A DNA stretch of 30,468 bases from a virus. Position 1 is the stretch's first letter, and each line of letters starts with the position of its first letter. The DNA is taken from positions 1 to 30,468 of IMG/VR virus record IMGVR_UViG_3300022927_000080. One strand, 5' to 3'. The notes beneath the pieces are model-generated. The model ran no database searches. It saw only the letters and a program-made list of their open reading frames with translations, and was not told the DNA's origin. Made by a program: the position numbers and the translations under genes. This document shows positions 25,241-30,468 of the stretch, one piece after another.

Positions 25241-26593
25241 ATGGCTTACACTATTAACCAAACAGATGGAACCATATTTGCCACAGTCGCAGACGGTACC
25301 ATCAATACTGACAGCTCATTGACGCTGGTTGGTAAGAACTATGCCGGTTACGGCGAGTTCCTAAATGAGAACGTTCTCAAGTTACTTGAGAGTGGTGCTA
25401 ATACAACAGCGCCAGGCGCACCGCTAACAGGCCAATTATGGTTTGACAAAACAGCTGGTGTATTAAAAGTTTATAACGGAACACTATTTAAAAACTTAGG
25501 TAGTGCTACAAGTTCTACTTCAGCACCAACATCAGTGGTAGCAGGTGACCTATGGTTTGACTCAACAAACGCACAATTAAAAGTATATGACGGTTCAGCA
25601 TTTATATTAGTTGGTCCTTCATTTACAGCAGGCACAGGCACATCAGGCGCTATTGTTGACACTGTAGAAGATAACGTAGCAGTTGACCACGTTGTTGTTA
25701 AATTGTTCGTTGAGGACGATGTTGTAGCTACAGTATCTAAAGACGCAACGTTCACACCAGGCTCAGCCATCACTGGTTTTGCAACGATTGGTCCAGGCGT
25801 ACAGTTAAGCTCATCAGTTTCAAACGCTGTGTTTAAAGGCTCAGCAACAAACGCACAATTATTAGATAACCTAGACTCAACAGACTTCCTAAGTGCTATC
25901 GCAAACGATACAACATCGGGCACACTAGGCGTGTTAAATGACACAGGTCTTGCAGTTGGTGTTGACAGTGACTTCAGAGTAAGCGTATCCGGCTCAGACG
26001 TTACCATCCAAAACCAAACTTCAGACGGTGATATCTCAATTAAAGTAAATGACGGTGGTTCAACAACAACTGTTGTTAACTTTGATGGTGCTACATCATC
26101 AATGAATCCTGGTGCTAACGCAAGTATCGACTTAGGTACTGTGGCATTACAATATAACAATGTTTACGCTGTCAACTTTAACGGTACAGCATCTGCCGCT
26201 GAATATTCTGACTTGGCTGAACGCTTTGAGACAGATACAGCATATCCAGCAGGTACAGTAGTTGAGTTAGGCGGAGAGAAAGAAATCACAATGGCGCAGA
26301 CAGAGTTAAGTGACGCAGTATTTGGTGTTATATCATCCAAAGCGGCATACTTAATGAACTCAGGCGCAGGTAGTAATGAAACACATCCACCAATTGCTAT
26401 GAACGGGAGAGTTCCTGTGAGAGTGGTTGGTACTGTGAGGAAAGGCGACAGGCTAGTATCAGCAGGTGGTGGATTAGCAAGAGTAGCTACAAAAGAAGAG
26501 CTAACACCATTTAATGTGATAGGCAGAGCGTTAGAAGCAAAAACAACCAGTGAAGAAGGTACTGTCTTAGCAGTAGTTACCGTATCTCACTAA
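25241..26593 (+). CDS. Tail-fibre-like structural protein with WFD repeats and autoprotease-like C-terminal domain
   Basis: A 450-residue virion protein. Residues 63-87 and 101-125 are two tandem copies of a fibre motif (GQLWFDKTAGVLKVYNG and GDLWFDSTNAQLKVYDG). The middle is serine-, threonine- and valine-rich and beta-predicted by eye, ending in LGTVALQYNNVYAVNFNGTA. The C-terminal domain (about 321-450) starts YSDLAERFETDTAYPAGTVV and continues with VFGVISSKAAYLMN, NGRVPVRVVGTVRKGDRLV and NVIGRALEAK. It resembles the C-terminal domain of many marine-phage fibre proteins, related as I understand it to the peptidase G2 / IMC autocleavage class that trims and releases trimers. The cleavage residues cannot be assigned from sequence alone. 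A doubled late promoter and a good ribosome-binding site (CGGAG, 8-nt spacer) precede it. Codon choice is richer in GTT, GGC and GCA than in the giant gene, which suggests high expression. Confidence 0.75.
   Translation: MAYTINQTDGTIFATVADGTINTDSSLTLVGKNYAGYGEFLNENVLKLLESGANTTAPGAPLTGQLWFDKTAGVLKVYNGTLFKNLGSATSSTSAPTSVVAGDLWFDSTNAQLKVYDGSAFILVGPSFTAGTGTSGAIVDTVEDNVAVDHVVVKLFVEDDVVATVSKDATFTPGSAITGFATIGPGVQLSSSVSNAVFKGSATNAQLLDNLDSTDFLSAIANDTTSGTLGVLNDTGLAVGVDSDFRVSVSGSDVTIQNQTSDGDISIKVNDGGSTTTVVNFDGATSSMNPGANASIDLGTVALQYNNVYAVNFNGTASAAEYSDLAERFETDTAYPAGTVVELGGEKEITMAQTELSDAVFGVISSKAAYLMNSGAGSNETHPPIAMNGRVPVRVVGTVRKGDRLVSAGGGLARVATKEELTPFNVIGRALEAKTTSEEGTVLAVVTVSH
25427..25615 (+). repeat. Two tandem WFD fibre repeats
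   Basis: Residues 63-87 and 101-125 of the 450-aa protein share G-[QD]-L-W-F-D-x-T-x-x-x-L-K-V-Y-[ND]-G. This repeat is frequent in phage tail fibres. Confidence 0.75.
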
Positions 26594-26596
26594 ATA
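26589..26596 (+). promoter_or_regulatory. Weak late-box candidate ACTAAATA
   Basis: The TAAATA core overlaps the stop codon of the 450-aa gene and lies 21 nt before the next ATG. It has two mismatches from TATAAATA, so it is only a candidate. The downstream gene also has its own AGAGGA ribosome-binding site at 26605-26610. Confidence 0.25.
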
Positions 26597-26617
26597 TAGA
26601 TATTAGAGGAATATAAC

Positions 26618-27628
26618 ATGGCATATACAGCAGGCGATACCATACTCGACGATGAGTATAATACGTTTGCCACTGGTAACGCGGCAGGTACAGGTGACAA
26701 CGGTACTGCAAATCTTAACACGATTTGGGGCACTGGCACACTTGACTACGGTTATGGCGAGACTGGATCATTGATCTCGGCGGTCTCAGCGGGCTCAACT
26801 ATTACAGCGGCACAGTGGAACACATTACTTGGTAGAATCGAAACTATTGGAGCTCACCAAGGCACAACGGTAACAAACTATTCATCACTATCAGCAGGTA
26901 ATACTGTTGAAGCATTGGCTACAGTGTCGACAGACATCACTAACGTGTTTAACGCTAGATTGGATGCGGCGGATTCGGGCTCAACAGTTACGACAAGTGG
27001 TGCTTCATCAAGAACAACAAGCTGGACAACAACGATCAACACCACACACAGATTGACATTTGCTTCAGCTAACGCATTGAGATACTTCTTTAATGCGGGT
27101 GGATTGGTGACATTTACATTTAGCCGTTCGGGTGGTACATCAAACGACAAGAACACAGAATGGTCAGACTTGTGTACGAAAATGGGAACTATCACATTCT
27201 CAGGTTCATCATCACACACTGTAAACGGCACGGCATACACAGGTACTACACAGACTGGCGGTGGCGCGGGTGGCGCTGGCTCGGCGAAGTCAACTATTGA
27301 CGCTTTCGCTCTAACAACATCAAACCAACAGTTAATCGTTAAGTATGCTGACACATCACCATACACAGCAAACTACATCAAGATTGACGCTAAAGCAGAT
27401 GCGGCGGCTGGTTCAGCAACATACATCGAGTTCACAGTGACCTGTGTTGACGACGCGGCTGACACTGGTAACCCGACATATCCAATAGCAGGCACTGACG
27501 CGGCGTCATTGGACATCGTTGACGGTACGTTGACTTCGACAATGAATTTCATATACCCAGCGAGCACACAGTTAACCAGTGCGGCATGGGGAACACCTAC
27601 GATGTCAGTTACTGAAGCATTCAACTAA
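26618..27628 (+). CDS. Virion structural protein, fibre- or decoration-like, function unknown
   Basis: A 336-residue protein starting at ATG with AGAGGA 7 nt upstream. I recognise its general type from marine phage tail-fibre regions but know no defined function. The N-terminus MAYTAGDTILDDEYNTFATG is followed by YGETGSLISAVSAGSTITAA and QWNTLLGRIETIGAHQG (about residues 44-80). Residues about 168-195 contain TFSRSGGTSNDKNTEW and MGTITFSG, a motif common to many phage fibre proteins. Near 213-226 is a glycine/alanine-rich turn (GGGAGGAGSA). The remainder is threonine- and serine-rich with alternating beta strands. It has no membrane segment or signal peptide. The GC content and alanine/glycine codon use (GCG, GGC) are visibly higher than in the wedge genes. 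It is the last gene before a strong terminator, so it ends the structural transcription unit. Confidence 0.7.
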   Translation: MAYTAGDTILDDEYNTFATGNAAGTGDNGTANLNTIWGTGTLDYGYGETGSLISAVSAGSTITAAQWNTLLGRIETIGAHQGTTVTNYSSLSAGNTVEALATVSTDITNVFNARLDAADSGSTVTTSGASSRTTSWTTTINTTHRLTFASANALRYFFNAGGLVTFTFSRSGGTSNDKNTEWSDLCTKMGTITFSGSSSHTVNGTAYTGTTQTGGGAGGAGSAKSTIDAFALTTSNQQLIVKYADTSPYTANYIKIDAKADAAAGSATYIEFTVTCVDDAADTGNPTYPIAGTDAASLDIVDGTLTSTMNFIYPASTQLTSAAWGTPTMSVTEAFN

Positions 27629-27646
27629 TCTATATTTGGTAGAATT

Positions 27647-27677
27647 GAAAGGCACTTTTTTAGGTGCCTTTCTTTTT
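27647..27677 (+). terminator. Strong intrinsic terminator after the structural genes
   Basis: GAAAGGCAC (27647-27655) pairs perfectly with GTGCCTTTC (27664-27672) around an 8-nt loop, followed by TTTTT (27673-27677). It lies 18 nt after the stop of the 336-aa gene. Confidence 0.9.
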
Positions 27678-27681
27678 GCCT

Positions 27682-27700
27682 GGTAAATATGTGTTATAAT
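27682..27700 (+). promoter_or_regulatory. Promoter candidates for the glycosyltransferase operon
   Basis: Directly after the terminator are GGTAAATA (27682-27689), a late-type core, and TATAAT (27695-27700), a perfect sigma-70 -10 without a convincing -35. The ATG follows at 27706. One of them must serve the downstream operon if the terminator is efficient; which one is unclear. Confidence 0.45.
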
Positions 27701-27705
27701 AGGGT

Positions 27706-28005
27706 ATGGATAATATAACACAAAAGATCAGAGCTCGCTTCGATCATGAAGCGGCCAAGCAAACGCTTCTCGAAAAATACGAGGCTAAACTGCTATTCGC
27801 ACATCAGGGCGGTATGTTCCGTGCCGGGCCTGAACTTATAGTCTTATTAAATTCATATGACACAGGCGAAATGGTCATACTGGATGAATTTAAAAATCCC
27901 ACAAAAGTCACTAGACTTGCCCTATTAGATGAGGCCAAGCAACGTTATCAAGAACAGTTAAATGCTTGGATGGTTGAACTAGCAGAACAATCGAGACAGC
28001 GATGA
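27706..28005 (+). CDS. Small conserved protein of unknown function
   Basis: A 99-residue, largely helical and charged protein. It has an N-terminal helix (IRARFDHEAAKQTLLEKYEA), a central strand region GGMFRAGPELIVLLNSYD and MVILDEFKNPTKVTR, and a C-terminal amphipathic helix (EAKQRYQEQLNAWMVELAEQ). It has no cysteines, signal peptide or membrane segment. I recall similar small proteins beside tail-fibre genes of marine T4-like phages. A role as an assembly factor or chaperone is possible but unsupported. The stop overlaps the next start as ATGA, so it is coupled to the first glycosyltransferase-like gene. The start ATG is only 5 nt after a TATAAT and has AGGG too close to serve as a normal ribosome-binding site, so initiation may be leaderless. 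Confidence 0.7.
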   Translation: MDNITQKIRARFDHEAAKQTLLEKYEAKLLFAHQGGMFRAGPELIVLLNSYDTGEMVILDEFKNPTKVTRLALLDEAKQRYQEQLNAWMVELAEQSRQR

Positions 28006-28772
28006 GTCAGGGAGTGTTGCTCTACGCATTCAACAATGGCACCACGGACTATCTCTCCATGGCCAAATGGAGCGCCAAACGTATTGAGAGATTCCTAGGT
28101 CTTCCTACAACAATTATATCTGATTCAGATGAGGCAGAATATGGAGGTGTTAGAATATTTAATGCTACCAAGGGTGGGGAGAAATGGTACAACGCTAGTC
28201 GCAATCGGGCATGGGACCATAGTCCCTATGATCAGACACTGGTCCTAGATGTAGACTATGTAGTTAATTCAGACCTATTGGGCTTGTTGTTTGAGATAGA
28301 TAAACCATTCATGATACACAGGTACGCATTGGATGTGACCAATAGGGCTCATTTTGTGGCTCTGGATAACTTTGGAGATCATCAGTTTCCCAGCACCTGG
28401 GCCACTGTGATGTACTTCAACAGGAACCCCGAAGGCAAGTATATATTTGATCTAGTGGAAATGATCAAAAAGAACTGGCAACACTATGCTAACCTGTACA
28501 AGTTTAAATCAAACACGTTTCGCAATGATTGGGCATTCAGTATAGCTATGGGCATAATAGGCGGACATAAAGAACCGCAGTACTATCATATCCCATGGCC
28601 ATTGGCAACAGTGGGCACAGACGTTGATATAGAACAAGGAGAGCATGATGACATGTTCGTGCTAAAGTATACAGCATACCTACAACAAAAGGCAGTGGTT
28701 CAGAACATACGTGGCTTGGACCTACACGTTATGAACAAAGAGGAAATGGAGGCGATCTGTGCAAGCAGTTAA
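28002..28772 (+). CDS. Glycosyltransferase-like protein (GT-A type, DxD present), first paralogue
   Basis: A 256-residue protein with the layout of a small GT-A enzyme. It opens with a strand (GVLLYAFNNG) and a helix with LSMAKWSAKRI, then PTTIISDSD. The sequence SPYDQTLVLDVDYVVN at residues 74-89 carries D83-V84-D85, the usual metal- and nucleotide-sugar-binding DxD. Later blocks are FRNDWAFSIAMGIIGG (about 174-190) and YYHIPWPLA. The substrate cannot be read from sequence. The gene overlaps the 99-aa gene by 4 nt and the next gene by 14 nt, and its neighbour is a visible paralogue. Modification of a fibre protein or of host surface glycans is inference from its position after the fibre genes. 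Confidence 0.7.
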   Translation: MSQGVLLYAFNNGTTDYLSMAKWSAKRIERFLGLPTTIISDSDEAEYGGVRIFNATKGGEKWYNASRNRAWDHSPYDQTLVLDVDYVVNSDLLGLLFEIDKPFMIHRYALDVTNRAHFVALDNFGDHQFPSTWATVMYFNRNPEGKYIFDLVEMIKKNWQHYANLYKFKSNTFRNDWAFSIAMGIIGGHKEPQYYHIPWPLATVGTDVDIEQGEHDDMFVLKYTAYLQQKAVVQNIRGLDLHVMNKEEMEAICASS

Positions 28773-29550
28773 GGCAGAACGGGGATACTTGATAGTGGCA
28801 CAGGGCGACATATACCACCCGTGTGCTAGAGCATTAGCAAAGTCAATAAAATATTTCATACCCAAATCTCAGGTAGCAGTTGTGGGTAACTGTAAGGACG
28901 CAATATTTGACTATGAGATAGAGCTACCCCATGGTGATCAAGGTGGACTTAAGAATGATTGGCAAATATTTGAAGCCTCACCTTTCCGTCAAACTATCAA
29001 ACTAGAAGCAGACATGGTCCTAAATGGTTCAATAGAGCATTGGTGGGCCATGGTAGAAAAGCGTGATGTGTTCGTGGCACAGGGCACCAGAAACTTTTAC
29101 GGACACAAGACCACGGATAGAACTTATAGACGTCATCTGGATGATAACAAGTTACCTGATGTTTACAATGCCATAACATACTGGAGACGATCAGAACTGG
29201 CCGCTAAGTTCTTCGTGACCTGTAGAGAGATATTTGATAATTGGGATCAAGTCAAACTGCGTAACTGGAATCAACCCGAGCCAGACACTGACACAGTATA
29301 CGCACTGGCGACAGTGTTATTGGGCAGGGAGAACTTCCTACTGCCAAGCACATATCCACAGTTCGCACACATGAAGGGCAAGATAAACTTCTGCCATGGT
29401 GAGGACTGGACCAAGGAACTGGTATGGGAGTTGACTGATCGTGGACTTCGCATACAGACCATACAACAACAGATACCAACACACTATCACATCAAATCAT
29501 TTGCTACCACATTAGAGGAACACTATGAGCAACTTCTGGCAGGTAATTAA
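28759..29550 (+). CDS. Glycosyltransferase-like protein with altered DxD (EAD), second paralogue
   Basis: A 263-residue protein. Residues 74-90 read SPFRQTIKLEADMVLNG and align position for position with SPYDQTLVLDVDYVVNS at 74-90 of the preceding protein, so the two are tandem paralogues. The first aspartate of the DxD is replaced by glutamate (E83-A84-D85), which could keep, change or abolish activity. Other blocks are GYLIVAQGDIYHPCARALAK at the N-terminus, VVGNC, and a C-terminal part with NFCHGEDWTKEL and IPTHYHIKSF. The start is GTG at 28759, chosen because GGAGG lies 6 nt upstream at 28748-28752. It overlaps the previous gene by 14 nt and the next by 26 nt, so the operon is translationally compact. 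Function is inferred only from the fold-like motif. Confidence 0.65.
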   Translation: MQAVKAERGYLIVAQGDIYHPCARALAKSIKYFIPKSQVAVVGNCKDAIFDYEIELPHGDQGGLKNDWQIFEASPFRQTIKLEADMVLNGSIEHWWAMVEKRDVFVAQGTRNFYGHKTTDRTYRRHLDDNKLPDVYNAITYWRRSELAAKFFVTCREIFDNWDQVKLRNWNQPEPDTDTVYALATVLLGRENFLLPSTYPQFAHMKGKINFCHGEDWTKELVWELTDRGLRIQTIQQQIPTHYHIKSFATTLEEHYEQLLAGN

Positions 29551-29848
29551 AGATCACAAAGGTGTCAAACCTAAAACAAAATACGAGTACAGACTCTATT
29601 ACAATGAGGATGGCAGTGTTAGATGTTACAGCTCGGAAGAGTTGGATGGTGATTACATAGTAGTTGATCAGTCAACGTTCGCACAGAATCGATATGATGT
29701 GTTAGTAGAAGATGGCAAGATAGTTAACCCACACAAGATTAAACAGTACAGGAAATTAGTGCCAGACATTGTAGGAACAGAAACACTAGAAGATGACATT
29801 ACATTGATTGGAAAAGGAAGACATTGGAAGGTAAAATATTATGATTGA
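29525..29848 (+). CDS. Conserved protein of unknown function between glycosyltransferase-like genes
   Basis: A 107-residue protein with no domain I can name. It is rich in tyrosine, lysine and aspartate, with alternating strands: YEYRLYYNEDGSVRCYSSEE, GDYIVVDQSTF, YDVLVEDGKIVNP and a C-terminal GKGRHWKVKYYD. It looks like a small all-beta protein. It has no signal peptide or membrane segment. The ATG at 29525 is preceded by AGAGGA with a suitable spacer and lies 26 nt inside the upstream gene. Its stop overlaps the next start by 8 nt. Placement between two glycosyltransferase-like genes hints at a shared role, but this is inference. Confidence 0.7.
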   Translation: MSNFWQVIKDHKGVKPKTKYEYRLYYNEDGSVRCYSSEELDGDYIVVDQSTFAQNRYDVLVEDGKIVNPHKIKQYRKLVPDIVGTETLEDDITLIGKGRHWKVKYYD

Positions 29849-30468
29849 TGTAGCAGACTTAGATGTAGTTTACCTTAGTTACGATGAACCCCAAAAGGAG
29901 GAGTTCTGGGTAAAGATTAAAAACATGGTTCCCTGGGCAACTCGTGTTGATGGTGTTAAAGGTTCTGATGCCGCACACAAGGCCGCGGCTGATGCCAGCA
30001 CCACAGATAGGTTCATCCTGATAGATGGCGATAACATGCCAGACCCAGACTTCTTTAACTTAACATTTGATCTAAAAGATGAACAATATGAACAGGCAAC
30101 ATTCCGTTGGAGAGCTCGTAATCATATCAATGGATTAATGTATGGTAACGGTGGACTTAGTTCATGGACTAAAGACTTTGTTTATAATATGAAGACACAT
30201 GAAAACTCACAAGGAGATGATGAAACTAATGTGGAGTTTTGTTTTGATCCCTTATACTGGGCCATGCACGATTGCTACAGTGTTACATATCCTAATGCCA
30301 CACCCTTCCAAGCATGGCGAGCAGGCTTCCGTGAAGGTGTCAAGATGTGTTTAGATCGAGGACACAAACCAACTATAAATGAATTTAAAGATAGAGCTCA
30401 TGCTCGTAACTTGGATAATCTCAACATATGGCATACAGTAGGCAGAGATGTTGAGAATGGTATATGGG
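29841..30468 (+). CDS. Third glycosyltransferase-like protein (partial, 3' end beyond window)
   Basis: The frame is open from ATG at 29841 to the window edge, 209 codons. GGAAGG (29826-29831) lies 9 nt upstream. The N-terminus VVYLSYDEPQKEEFWVKIK leads into VPWATRVDGVKG, then HKAAADASTTDRFILIDGDN, with D62-G63-D64 as a DxD followed by MPDPDFF. This is the order seen in GT-A-fold sugar transferases, where the helix before the DxD strand positions the donor. Downstream are TFRWRARNHINGLMYGNGG and PFQAWRAGFREGVKMCLDRG. It is not closely similar to the two upstream paralogues outside the DxD region. It shares the operon by an 8-nt overlap. The C-terminus is not visible, so length and any extra domain are unknown. 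Confidence 0.65.
   Translation, partial: MIDVADLDVVYLSYDEPQKEEFWVKIKNMVPWATRVDGVKGSDAAHKAAADASTTDRFILIDGDNMPDPDFFNLTFDLKDEQYEQATFRWRARNHINGLMYGNGGLSSWTKDFVYNMKTHENSQGDDETNVEFCFDPLYWAMHDCYSVTYPNATPFQAWRAGFREGVKMCLDRGHKPTINEFKDRAHARNLDNLNIWHTVGRDVENGIW

Noticed and set aside
25471-26160. 229-codon antisense frame within the 450-aa gene
   Set aside because: Long antisense openness is explained by the biased codon use of the sense gene. Its translation is low-complexity T, S, V, P.
26878-27366. 162-codon antisense frame within the 336-aa gene
   Set aside because: Same reason: a mirror of GC-rich, alanine/threonine-rich sense codons, with no supporting signals.
24517-27628. Diversity-generating retroelement target in fibre genes
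   Set aside because: No reverse transcriptase and no near-duplicate template/variable repeat pair was seen in the window.
1-30468. tRNA genes, CRISPR arrays, insertion sequences, attachment sites
   Set aside because: No cloverleaf-like sequence, regularly spaced repeat, transposase frame or integrase was found on reading. Almost the whole window is occupied by coding sequence.

Overview
The window is part of the late structural region of a T4-like marine myovirus, of the cyanophage/pelagiphage-like branch. The diagnostic genes are a gp55-type late sigma factor on the minus strand, followed on the plus strand by a baseplate block: gp48-like, gp53, a large hub-like protein, gp5-like spike, gp25, gp6, and a giant gp7/gp8-like wedge protein. 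The base composition is moderately AT-rich by eye. No host-derived metabolic gene (for example a photosystem gene) lies in the window, so the host cannot be named. No tRNA, CRISPR array, integrase or transposase was seen.

Layout. Positions 1-707 (minus) hold the N-terminal part of the late sigma factor gp55, cut by the window edge. Positions 708-832 are a divergent control region. It carries a perfect TTGACA / 16 bp / TATAAT promoter pointing left into gp55 and an AATAAATA late-promoter box pointing right into the baseplate genes. Positions 833-11090 encode gp48-like, gp53, a 922-aa hub-like protein, gp5-like, gp25 and gp6, tightly packed. Positions 11090-24517 are a single 4475-residue gene, 44% of the window. 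It has a gp7-like N-terminus, repeated beta-sandwich modules, an FG-GAP-type beta-propeller with modules inserted between blades, and a gp8-like C-terminal part. Positions 24517-27628 encode three further virion proteins, and a strong intrinsic terminator follows at 27647-27677. After it comes a second small operon (27706 to the right edge) with a 99-aa protein, two paralogous glycosyltransferase-like proteins, a 107-aa unknown and a third glycosyltransferase-like protein cut by the window edge.

How the genes work together. Host sigma-70 polymerase would make gp55. gp55-programmed polymerase would then read the ATAAATA boxes that precede gp48, gp25, gp6 and the 24517 and 25241 genes. The products build the contractile-tail baseplate: central hub and spike (gp5-like and 922-aa), tube cap (gp48-like), wedge (gp53, gp25, gp6, giant gp7/8-like), and peripheral fibre-like proteins. 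The downstream glycosyltransferase-like cluster may modify a virion protein or the host surface; that is inference.

The most interesting items are the interrupted seven-blade propeller and beta-sandwich repeats in the giant wedge protein, a 14-residue peptide shared by the gp48-like N-terminus and the C-terminus of the 922-aa protein, three genes whose start codon lies only 4-5 nt after a late-promoter-like box, and the glycosyltransferase-like cluster. All family assignments come from reading the sequences and from memory of the families; no search was run.
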